A DNA stretch of 53,277 nucleotides. It comes from a virus. The stretch is from positions 1 through 53,277 of the IMG/VR virus record IMGVR_UViG_3300031975_001497; one strand, written 5' to 3'. The translations under genes and the position numbers were made by a program. Below are positions 33,549 through 41,102 of this stretch, piece after piece (the first letter of the stretch is position 1; each line of letters opens with the position of its first letter). Under the pieces are notes generated by a model, which searched no databases, was not told where the DNA came from, and was given only the letters and a program-made list of their open reading frames with translations.

Positions 33549-34258
33549 AGAAAAATTTACACAAAGACAAGAGATGTTTTATCGTTGGTACTGGAAGTAG
33601 TTTAGATAACGTAGATATGTCGTTATTAGAAAATGAAATAACCATTGGTATCAATTTAATACTTCACAAAAAAGATTTTGTACCTGATTATTTATGTGTA
33701 GCAGATACTCAAGTAATAAAACATAATTACGATACAGTATTTTCTGATAGAATGTCTAATGGTACTTATGTGATAGGTAATGGTTGTAAAATGACAGGTA
33801 AAGGTAATTGCACAAACGGTCCAGGCTCTACTTGTATCGGGGTACAATTAGACCCTACATTTAAAAATATCTATACATTAGAACATTGGGAAAAAAGTGG
33901 TATATTTATTAATCACGTTAATGATGAAAGAGATAATTTATTAAAAACTGAAGAGTATTATATCGATACAGAAAATTTTAAAGTGTTCACTTCATATGGT
34001 GGTAGTACAGTTGATAATTTAGCTATACCATTAGCTGTGTATTTAGGGTTTAAAGAAATATACTTATTAGGGTGTGACGGTGGTTGGAATCATTTCTATG
34101 ACGCAGTACAAAAACCAGGTAAACGAGAGTGGATAAATTATAATCACGTAAAAAAAGAGCTTGACAAGTATAGTGTAAATTTATTAAATTGTGATGCTAC
34201 AAACGCTTTTCAAGAACTTGAATATAAAAAGTTAGATGAGGTTTTAAATGAATTTTAA
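33536..34258 (+). CDS. DUF115/MptE-like or GT42-like Rossmann protein
   Basis: 240 residues starting with a FIVGTGSSLDNVDMSLLENE motif: a Gly-rich loop, GxGxSL, after strand 1, then ITIGINLILHKKDFVPDYLCVAD. A later GGSTVDNLAIPLAVYLGFKEIYLLGCD is also conserved. This arrangement is found in the DUF115 family (MptE, flagellin-glycosylation MAF proteins) and in Cst-type sialyltransferases. In a glycan cluster a sugar-transfer role, possibly using a CMP-activated sugar, is the best guess; the CMP-transferase-like gene 35413 lies just downstream. Substrate unknown. Confidence 0.65.
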   Translation: METVKKNLHKDKRCFIVGTGSSLDNVDMSLLENEITIGINLILHKKDFVPDYLCVADTQVIKHNYDTVFSDRMSNGTYVIGNGCKMTGKGNCTNGPGSTCIGVQLDPTFKNIYTLEHWEKSGIFINHVNDERDNLLKTEEYYIDTENFKVFTSYGGSTVDNLAIPLAVYLGFKEIYLLGCDGGWNHFYDAVQKPGKREWINYNHVKKELDKYSVNLLNCDATNAFQELEYKKLDEVLNEF

Positions 34259-34964
34259 TGATATAGAAAATTTTAAATACAAAGGTATTGCAAAAGGTAT
34301 TGTTGAGGATTTAAATAACAATATCAATGGTAGAGTAGCTTTGAACAATATGTTACAATCAACTCACGTTTTATATATAATAAAAAATTTATTAGGTGAT
34401 AAATGTAAAACAGTATTAGAGATTGGTACATTGTGGGGTGGTGCATTGTTAACGATGATGCAAACTGAACATAAGTCAAAATTTGTATCAATAGATATGT
34501 TTGAAGGTTTTTATCCAGAGTTATTAGGTGAGGGAAATAGTGACCAAAACTTTGGTGTAAATACATTAGAATTAGTTACTGAAAACATAGAGAAAAATAA
34601 TGAATGGAAACACGAATATGATTTAATTAAAGGTTCATCACACGATTCAAAAGTTATAAATTATGTAAAAGAAAACTACCCTGAGATTGATTTACTTTTT
34701 ATTGACGGTGACCATACAAAGAAAGGTGTATTACAGGATTGGGATGATTATTCAAATTTAGTAACTAAAGGTGGTATCGTTGTGTTCGATGATTATTGGG
34801 TAGGTAAATATGAAAGAGCAGCTTGGAGAAAAGAAGATGATGAAGGTGTAAAATGGATGGATGTTGTTGGAGCTGTTGATGAGATAATTAATAATAAAAC
34901 ATTTTTAAGAAATTGGAAAGACGTTGGTCTTTTTGGTGACAAAAAAATTATTGAAAGGCTATAA
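34248..34964 (+). CDS. SAM-dependent methyltransferase (class I)
   Basis: CKTVLEIGTLWGGALLTMMQ is motif I (E-x-G-x-x-x-G) for S-adenosylmethionine. KFVSIDMFEGF supplies the acidic residue at the end of strand 2, and DLLFIDGDHTKKGVLQDWD with GGIVVFDDYWVG matches the Methyltransf_24/cephalosporin-hydroxylase-like group, whose D-GDH-x metal site is seen here. 238 residues. Probably O-methylates a sugar. GAGG at 34237-34240. The end overlaps the YjbQ-like gene (TAATG). Confidence 0.8.
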   Translation: MNFNDIENFKYKGIAKGIVEDLNNNINGRVALNNMLQSTHVLYIIKNLLGDKCKTVLEIGTLWGGALLTMMQTEHKSKFVSIDMFEGFYPELLGEGNSDQNFGVNTLELVTENIEKNNEWKHEYDLIKGSSHDSKVINYVKENYPEIDLLFIDGDHTKKGVLQDWDDYSNLVTKGGIVVFDDYWVGKYERAAWRKEDDEGVKWMDVVGAVDEIINNKTFLRNWKDVGLFGDKKIIERL

Positions 34965-35416
34965 TGAAACAAACAATTGAAATTAAAACAGATAAACTAT
35001 TCACAATTATAACACCAACAGTTGAGCGTTATGCTAAAGAGTGGGGTAAAAGTGGTATAGTTCACATCTACACAACACATACAACAACATCACTTAGAGT
35101 TTTAGAAAATGAATTATTACATCACGCTGATATTAGATTTTGGTTAGATAAATATTTACCAAAACATAAACCCGATAACAGAAGATATTTACACGATTTG
35201 ATATCACTACGAAACGATGTACCACCAGAGGAAAGAATAAATGCATATTCACATATGAGGTCACTATTTTTTAACACCTCTGAGACGATACCTGTTGAAG
35301 AAGGTTGGTTGATGTTAGGTAAATGGCAAGATATACATTTTCTTGAATTAGACCCAGGTGATAATGTATACCCTCAACAAACAAGAAAAATTATTTGTAC
35401 TTTTATTGAAGAATGA
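34964..35416 (+). CDS. YjbQ/UPF0047 family protein
   Basis: 150 residues with the family blocks GIVHIYTTHTTTSLRVLENE, DIRFWLDKYLPK, HMRSLFFNTSETIPVEEGWL and GKWQDIHFLELD. This is the YjbQ/UPF0047 fold, whose E. coli member can replace thiamine-phosphate synthase weakly in vivo and whose normal function is unsettled. The conserved His and Glu residues of the family pocket (HTTT, ENE, H-R) are present. It is unusual inside a phage glycan region, between a methyltransferase and a CMP-sugar-synthetase-like gene with overlaps on both sides, so it may act on the same pathway. Confidence 0.85.
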   Translation: MKQTIEIKTDKLFTIITPTVERYAKEWGKSGIVHIYTTHTTTSLRVLENELLHHADIRFWLDKYLPKHKPDNRRYLHDLISLRNDVPPEERINAYSHMRSLFFNTSETIPVEEGWLMLGKWQDIHFLELDPGDNVYPQQTRKIICTFIEE

Positions 35417-36063
35417 AGTTTTTTATAATAATAAAAGAAAAATCTGAACGATTACCAAATAAAAACTTTTTGGATTTAGGTGGTATACCATTATATAAAC
35501 ATTTGTTAAACACATTAAAAACTCAAGATGTATATATAGATACAGATAGTGATACAATAATTAATGAATGTAAAACTTTAGATAAAGTAACTTGTTATAA
35601 AAGAGATGCTACACACGTAGAACTGGAGAATAATATTGAATTTGGAGTAAGTCCTGTACTACTTATGATAGAGAACTTTCTTAACAAATATGTTCAAGAT
35701 GAGAATGAAGTTATTATAACACCTCACGTTACATCACCGTTTATTACATTAAAAACAATGTTAGATGCAACAAAGATGTTATCAGAATACGATACAGTAT
35801 GTGCTTGTACAGAACATCAAGAATTTACTTACTTTAAAGGAGAACCAGTGAACTTTAATCCTGATGTAGTTTCTAAAACACAAGACTTAGAACCAGTGAT
35901 AATGGGTAACGGTGCTTTCTTTATTTTTACAAAAAAAGAGTTTATAAAGAATAAAAATAGAACGAGTGAAAATAACTACTTTTATCCAATAAACTTTCCC
36001 GAGAGTGTTGAAATAGACACACTCGATGATTTTAAACTAGCGGAGATGTATGAACTTAGTTGA
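35413..36063 (+). CDS. CMP-sugar (acylneuraminate-type) cytidylyltransferase-like protein
   Basis: 216 residues beginning FFIIIKEKSERLPNKNFLDL, which matches the CTP-binding loop of NeuA/KdsB-type enzymes (xRxxSxRLPxKN); the leading Arg is Lys here. IPLYKHLLNTLK and VYIDTDSD follow as in NeuA, then the ITPHVTSPFI strand and FYPINFPESVEIDTLDDFKLAE at the C-terminus. It would activate a 2-keto sugar acid as a CMP derivative. No NeuB-type PEP-condensing synthase is seen, but a DRE-TIM aldolase overlaps its 3' end. Confidence 0.8.
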   Translation: MKFFIIIKEKSERLPNKNFLDLGGIPLYKHLLNTLKTQDVYIDTDSDTIINECKTLDKVTCYKRDATHVELENNIEFGVSPVLLMIENFLNKYVQDENEVIITPHVTSPFITLKTMLDATKMLSEYDTVCACTEHQEFTYFKGEPVNFNPDVVSKTQDLEPVIMGNGAFFIFTKKEFIKNKNRTSENNYFYPINFPESVEIDTLDDFKLAEMYELS

Positions 36064-37003
36064 TGTTACATTAAGAGATGGTGGATTTACTTGTGATTTT
36101 GATTGGCCTATGGAGTTCACACAAGAGTATTATAATTTGATGTGTGAATTAGATGTTAGTTATGTAGAAATGGGTTATTGGAAACAAACTGCAAAAAGTA
36201 AAAATAGATTTTTTAATTTAGATATCGAAACAGTCAAAGAAGTTACAGGTGAACAAGGTAAAAATAATGTATCAGTAATGATTGACTATTCTTATTGTAG
36301 TAAAGATTTAAACGACTACCCTACAGACAATCAAAATGAAATTAAAATGATTAGAATGACGTGTAGAAAAGATATGGTTGAAGAAGGTTTTAATTTCGCA
36401 CAGAAGTTAAAAAAACATACTAACTTAGAGATAGCATTTAATCTTTTCAACACAACTAACTATACAGACGATGAACTTAACTCAGCACTTGATATAGTTC
36501 TTGATTCTGATTTTGATATTATAGGTTTTGCAGATACACACGGACATTTAAACTTACATAAAGATATAAAAAGATATGAACACTTTTTCAAGAGAATAAA
36601 AGACTCTGGTAAGAATACTTGTTTTCATCTACATAACCATACAGGTAAAGCATATATGAATTATATTATGTGTCTCGATAGTCCTTATGTAGATTTTTGT
36701 GATACGTCAGTAATGTCATTAGGTAAAGGTGCTGGAAATCTAAAGTTAGAAAATGTTTTAGATAATAATAAAGCATTAAGATTAAATCAGTTTATTCACA
36801 AGTATTATGAATCATTATTTAAAAAAACAGTAAGTCCATATCTTATGGTTACTGGTAGATATAGTATTACAGACCATTATGCTACACAAGCTAGAAAGTT
36901 AAATTTAGATATGGAAAGCTTCTCAGAGTTTTGTAATACAGTAGAAGGTTTAAATAGAGATAACTTTGATAAAACACTTCTTGAAAATTGGAGAGTATCT
37001 TGA
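36050..37003 (+). CDS. DRE-TIM metallolyase (HMGL-like aldolase)
   Basis: NLVDVTLRDGGFTCDFDW at the N-terminus is the R-D-G motif of the HMG-CoA-lyase / isopropylmalate-synthase / 4-hydroxy-2-oxovalerate-aldolase superfamily. IIGFADTHGHLN and CFHLHNHTGKAYMN (HxH about 193-195) provide the metal ligands. VDFCDTSVMSLGKGAGNLKLE closes the barrel. At 317 residues it is a single catalytic barrel without the LeuA regulatory domain. Its substrate is unknown; overlap with a CMP-transferase-like gene and an SDR gene suggests it makes or trims a carbon chain for an unusual activated sugar or acid. GGAG at 36042-36045. Confidence 0.8.
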   Translation: MNLVDVTLRDGGFTCDFDWPMEFTQEYYNLMCELDVSYVEMGYWKQTAKSKNRFFNLDIETVKEVTGEQGKNNVSVMIDYSYCSKDLNDYPTDNQNEIKMIRMTCRKDMVEEGFNFAQKLKKHTNLEIAFNLFNTTNYTDDELNSALDIVLDSDFDIIGFADTHGHLNLHKDIKRYEHFFKRIKDSGKNTCFHLHNHTGKAYMNYIMCLDSPYVDFCDTSVMSLGKGAGNLKLENVLDNNKALRLNQFIHKYYESLFKKTVSPYLMVTGRYSITDHYATQARKLNLDMESFSEFCNTVEGLNRDNFDKTLLENWRVS

Positions 37004-37704
37004 GTAATATATTAATTACAGGTATAAGTTCTGGTATAGGTAAAGCATTAGCAAAAACTTACTCTAATAATGGTTATGAAATATACGGTCTTAGTAGAAC
37101 AAAAAGTAATGAGTATAACCACGTAGAATGTGATTTAGAAAAAGTTTATGATATTTCATACAAATTGTCAACGTTATTAAAAAATGTTGAACAGATAGAT
37201 GTTGTGTATTTAAACGCTGGTGTGCTAGGTAATATAGAATATTTAAATAATATAAAACTTCACGACCTTGAAACTTCTTTTACAATTAACACTTGGGCTA
37301 ACAAAGTAATTATTGAGTATCTAATAACGAATAATATAAATGTTAAGCAAGTCGTTGCGATATCTTCTGGTGCATCTCAAAAAACGTACACGGGCTGGGG
37401 TGAATACTCTATATCTAAAGCAGCTCTTAATATGATGATACAAGTTTATGCAGAGGAGAATCCAGACATACATTTTTTGTCAGTATCACCTGGACCTGTT
37501 GATACACCAATGCAAGATTACATAAACAAAAATATAGACGGTCGTAAATATAAATGGAAAAAGAAGTTTTCTGATATGAAAAAAAATAATGATTTACCAA
37601 AAGCAAGTTGGGTTGCGGATAACTTACACCAGATAATGCCAACTTTAAAAAAATACAAAAGTGGTAGTTTCTTAGATTTAAGAAATCTACAATTTTTAAT
37701 ATAG
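37000..37704 (+). CDS. Short-chain dehydrogenase/reductase
   Basis: A classical SDR. TGISSGIG is the NAD(P)-binding TGxxxGxG, followed by NAGV and the catalytic set of a Ser in AISSGAS with YSISK (Y136, K140). LSVSPGPVDTPM is the standard post-active-site loop. I start it at TTG 37000, which overlaps the previous stop (TTGA) and has GGAG at 36990-36993; an in-frame TTG at 36988 is less well placed. 234 residues. Probably oxidises or reduces the product of the neighbouring aldolase or a sugar intermediate. Confidence 0.85.
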   Translation: MSNILITGISSGIGKALAKTYSNNGYEIYGLSRTKSNEYNHVECDLEKVYDISYKLSTLLKNVEQIDVVYLNAGVLGNIEYLNNIKLHDLETSFTINTWANKVIIEYLITNNINVKQVVAISSGASQKTYTGWGEYSISKAALNMMIQVYAEENPDIHFLSVSPGPVDTPMQDYINKNIDGRKYKWKKKFSDMKKNNDLPKASWVADNLHQIMPTLKKYKSGSFLDLRNLQFLI

Positions 37705-37714
37705 GGATATAAAT

Positions 37715-38773
37715 ATGAAGAACTTAATAGTAACAGCAGCTGGTCTTTCAACACGTTTCGAAGGACTGAAACCGAAATGGATGTTGACTCACCCTAAAGG
37801 TAACTGGATGATAGTTGAAGCATTAAAGGCTTTTGATTTTAAATCAGTTGATAAGGTTTATTTATCATTTCTACGAAATCATATCGAACAATATAATTGT
37901 TTAGACGCAATAAAACTATGTATTACAGAGTTAGGTATCGAAGACAAAACTGAAATAGTGCTATTAGATGAACAAACAAAGAATCAACCACATACAGTTT
38001 ATAATGTTATCAAACAGGCCAATATAAAAGGTCAGATAATAATAAAAGAAGTAGACAATTATTTTACTTATAAAGTTGAAGATGGTAACTATATGTGTTA
38101 TTACGATTTAAATGACACTACTTCAATTAACCCTTCAAATAAAAGTTATATCACTATTGATGATAAAGGTTACATAACAGACTTGGTTGAGAAAAAAGTA
38201 ATATCATCAACATTTGGTTGTGGTAGTTATTCTTTTGAAACAGCAGTTGATTTCTGTAATTACTTTGAAACTCTACAAAAAGATAATCTATTTTTATCTG
38301 ATATTATTTATAATATGGTACTCGATGGTTATAAGTTTAAAGCTGTAAAATCTACAGATTACATAGATTGGGGTACTAAAGAGGACTGGTTTAATTATGT
38401 TAGACAATATAAAACACTATTTGTTGATTTAGACGGGACATTAGTCAAGAGCTCAGGTAAATACACACCACCTTATTGGGGTGAAACAGAAGGTATTAAA
38501 GAAAACATTGAGTTTTTAAATGAACTATATGATACAGGTAAAGTTTATATTATATTAACTACAGCAAGAAGTTCAGATGCTAAAGAGGCTACGCTAGAAC
38601 AATTAGAACGTGAAGGTATAAAGTATGATAATATTATATTTAATTTGTTTCACGCCAATAGAACAATAATAAATGATTACGGTACATCAAATCCATACCC
38701 AACGTGTGATGCTGTGAATTTAGTTAGAAATTCAAATGAATTAGAGAGATTTTTAAAGGATTTAGGTAAATGA
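37715..38773 (+). CDS. Fused sugar nucleotidyltransferase and HAD-like phosphatase
   Basis: Two domains. Residues 1-225: NLIVTAAGLSTRFEGLKPKW, the nucleotidyltransferase loop (AAGxxTRF, then PK), followed by IIKEVDNYF and a FGCGSYSFETA segment, as in sugar-1-phosphate nucleotidyltransferases. Residues 230-352: FVDLDGTLVKSSGK, HAD motif I (D238, D240), IILTTARS as motif II, and a late INDYG acidic motif. The fusion suggests that dephosphorylation and nucleotidyl transfer of one intermediate are linked. The C-terminal substrate pocket is unknown. AGGG lies before ATG; the end overlaps the GDPD-like gene. Confidence 0.8.
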   Translation: MKNLIVTAAGLSTRFEGLKPKWMLTHPKGNWMIVEALKAFDFKSVDKVYLSFLRNHIEQYNCLDAIKLCITELGIEDKTEIVLLDEQTKNQPHTVYNVIKQANIKGQIIIKEVDNYFTYKVEDGNYMCYYDLNDTTSINPSNKSYITIDDKGYITDLVEKKVISSTFGCGSYSFETAVDFCNYFETLQKDNLFLSDIIYNMVLDGYKFKAVKSTDYIDWGTKEDWFNYVRQYKTLFVDLDGTLVKSSGKYTPPYWGETEGIKENIEFLNELYDTGKVYIILTTARSSDAKEATLEQLEREGIKYDNIIFNLFHANRTIINDYGTSNPYPTCDAVNLVRNSNELERFLKDLGK

Positions 38774-39219
38774 TATTCATTGCACATAGAGGTAATATAA
38801 ATGGTAGAAAGCCAAGACTTGAAAACGGTGATACATACTGTCAAGAAGCAATTGATAAAGGTTTTAATGTAGAAATTGATGTTCATTGGTATGAAGGTAT
38901 ATTTTGGACAGGTCACGACAGACCTCAATACAGAGTTAATACAGAGTTCTTAAAAAAGAAAGAAGTTTGGTGTCACGCTAAAGATATTGAAGCTCTATAT
39001 CATTTACAAAAAATAGAAGCTCATTGTTTCTTTCATCAAAAAGATGATGTTACATTAACCTCAAATGGTTACTTGTGGACATACCCAACATACCCTTTAA
39101 CACAAAAATCAATATGTGTTTTACCAGAAATACAAAAAGTAGATTATAATAACTGTGCTGGGATATGTAGTGATTACATATCAAAGGAAAAAGAGAGTTG
39201 GACATTCAAAAATTATTAA
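38770..39219 (+). CDS. Mini GDPD-like phosphodiesterase
   Basis: 149 residues with FIAHRGNINGRKPRLENG, GFNVEIDVHWYEGIFWTGHD: the His, Glu-Asn, E-x-D and GHD residues of the glycerophosphodiester phosphodiesterase active site, in order. Typical family members have 230-300 residues and a full TIM barrel. This one has only about half, ending with a PTYPLTQKSICVLPE segment instead of the usual second catalytic His region. It could be a reduced enzyme cutting glycerol- or sugar-phosphodiesters. Starts in an ATGA overlap and shares 22 nt with the next gene. Confidence 0.7.
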   Translation: MIFIAHRGNINGRKPRLENGDTYCQEAIDKGFNVEIDVHWYEGIFWTGHDRPQYRVNTEFLKKKEVWCHAKDIEALYHLQKIEAHCFFHQKDDVTLTSNGYLWTYPTYPLTQKSICVLPEIQKVDYNNCAGICSDYISKEKESWTFKNY

Positions 39220-40109
39220 TAACAGGTGGTACAGGGTTGATAGGTTCAACAATTAGTACAGGCACTAAGTTATCAAGTCAAGACGCCGACTTAACTATAT
39301 GGGAAGAAACATACGGTATTTTAAGACAAGAATCACCAGATAGTATTATTCATTGTGCAGCTAGAGTGGGTGGTGTCGGTAGTAATATAAATTATAAAGG
39401 TAAATTTTTCTTTGAAAATATTATGATTAATACAAATGTTATTGAAGCAGCCAGAATATGTGGTGTAAAAAAACTAATAGCATTTTTATCAACTTGTGTT
39501 TTTCCAGACGATATAGAGTATCCGTTAACTGAAAGTAAAATTCACTCTGGTGAACCTCATAGTTCTAATTATCCATATGCATATGCTAAGAGAATGGTGG
39601 ATATTCAAATTAGAGCATACAGAGAACAATATGGTCTAAATTACGTAAGTGTAATACCAACAAATGTTTATGGTCCTAATGATAATTTTAATATTGATAA
39701 TGGTCACGTGTTACCAGCTTTAATACATAAATGTTATTTAGCTAAAAACAATAATACAGATTTTAGTGTATGGGGTTCAGGTAAACCGTTACGAGAATTT
39801 ATTTATTCAGAAGATGTAGCAAAACTAACTGAATGGGTTTTAGATGAGTATGATGAAGATGAACCAATTATATTTACAACATCAGAAGAAATTTCAATCA
39901 AAGATGTAGTCGGTTTAATAATAGATGCAATGGGTTACGAAGGTAAAGTAGATTGGCAAAAAGATAAACCAGATGGTCAGTATAGAAAACCATCTGATAA
40001 TTCAAAACTAAAAAGTTATTTACCTGATTTTAAATTTACACCAATAGATGTTGGTATAAAAAAATCAGTTGAATGGTTTGTAGAAAATTATGAAAAGGCT
40101 AGAAAATGA
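39198..40109 (+). CDS. fcl: GDP-L-fucose synthase-like epimerase/reductase
   Basis: 303 residues of an extended SDR. LLITGGTGLIGS is the NAD(P) loop, CAARVGG the strand after it, and FLSTCVFPDDIEYPLTE is diagnostic of GDP-fucose synthase. YAYAKRM holds the catalytic Tyr (Y127) and Lys (K131). TNVYGPNDNFN and the REFIYSEDVA segment also fit. It would make GDP-L-fucose from the product of the Gmd gene that follows directly. Starts at TTG 39198 within the end of the previous gene (GAGAG at 39192-39196 is close to it), so the precise start is less certain. Confidence 0.88.
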   Translation: MDIQKLLITGGTGLIGSTISTGTKLSSQDADLTIWEETYGILRQESPDSIIHCAARVGGVGSNINYKGKFFFENIMINTNVIEAARICGVKKLIAFLSTCVFPDDIEYPLTESKIHSGEPHSSNYPYAYAKRMVDIQIRAYREQYGLNYVSVIPTNVYGPNDNFNIDNGHVLPALIHKCYLAKNNNTDFSVWGSGKPLREFIYSEDVAKLTEWVLDEYDEDEPIIFTTSEEISIKDVVGLIIDAMGYEGKVDWQKDKPDGQYRKPSDNSKLKSYLPDFKFTPIDVGIKKSVEWFVENYEKARK

Positions 40110-41083
40110 AAAAGGCATTAATTACAGGTATAAATGGTCAAGACGGTTCATACTTGACTGAATTGTTATTAGAAAAAGGTTATGAAGTTCACGGTATATT
40201 GAAAAGAAATTCAGTAGCTGAGAATCAGACAGCACGACTAGATGATACTTATCAAGAGATAAAAAATAATTTATATTATGCTGATATGACAGATATGGCA
40301 TCATTAGTTAGAGTGTTACAAGAAGTACAACCTGATGAGATTTATAATTTAGCAGCACAGTCTCACGTTAGAATTTCATTTGACCAACCAATATATACTG
40401 CACAAACAGTAGCAATTGGTACTATGAATTTATTAGAAGGTATTAGATTGATATGTCCAAATGTTAGAATGTATCAAGCTTCATCATCAGAAATGTTTGG
40501 TAACTCTATAGATGAAGATGGATTTCAACGAGAAACAACACCTATGAATCCTACAAGTCCGTATGGTTGTTCTAAAGTTTTTGGTTATAACTTACTTAGA
40601 AATTATAGAAACTCATACAATTTATTTTTAAGTAATGGTATTCTTTTTAATCACGAATCACCAAGACGAGGTACTAATTTTGTTACTAATAAAGTTGTGA
40701 AAGAGGCAGTGAAAATAAAAAATGGATTATCAAATAAATTGATGTTAGGTAACTTGAAGGCTACTCGTGATTGGGGTCATTCAAAAGATTATGTATATTG
40801 TATGTGGTTAATTCTACAACACGATACACCAGATGATTTCGTGTGTTCAACAGGTATATCTCATTCAGTTAAAGACTTATGTGATTACGTGTTCACTAAA
40901 CTAGATTTAGACTATAGAGATTACGTAGGTGTAGATGAGAAGTATTTTAGACCAGAAGAACTCGATGATTTAAAAGGTGATTGCTCTAAAGCAAAAGAAG
41001 TATTAGGTTGGGAACACGAATATACTTTTGAGTCTATGTTAGATGAGATGATAGAGTATCAAAAAAAATTGTATATGAATTAA
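40106..41083 (+). CDS. gmd: GDP-mannose 4,6-dehydratase
   Basis: ALITGINGQDGSYLTELLL is the Gmd N-terminus, with KRNSVAENQTARLDD, NLAAQSHVRISFDQP and YQASSSEMFG (catalytic Ser/Thr-Glu). SPYGCSKVFGYNLLRNYR carries Tyr153 and Lys157, and FNHESPRRGTNFVTNK is the GDP-mannose site. 325 residues. The product GDP-4-keto-6-deoxymannose feeds the upstream GDP-fucose-synthase-like enzyme and could also feed a 4-aminotransferase (43149 or 26377) to give GDP-perosamine. ATGA overlap with the preceding gene couples the pair. Confidence 0.95.
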   Translation: MKKALITGINGQDGSYLTELLLEKGYEVHGILKRNSVAENQTARLDDTYQEIKNNLYYADMTDMASLVRVLQEVQPDEIYNLAAQSHVRISFDQPIYTAQTVAIGTMNLLEGIRLICPNVRMYQASSSEMFGNSIDEDGFQRETTPMNPTSPYGCSKVFGYNLLRNYRNSYNLFLSNGILFNHESPRRGTNFVTNKVVKEAVKIKNGLSNKLMLGNLKATRDWGHSKDYVYCMWLILQHDTPDDFVCSTGISHSVKDLCDYVFTKLDLDYRDYVGVDEKYFRPEELDDLKGDCSKAKEVLGWEHEYTFESMLDEMIEYQKKLYMN

Positions 41084-41102
41084 TAACTTAATATTTATTA
41101 AT

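Noticed and set aside
41078-41102. Inverted repeat TTAATAA / TTATTAA in the gap before the radical SAM gene
   Set aside because: Pure A/T stem of 7 bp with no T-run after it; too weak for a terminator and expected in AT-rich gaps.
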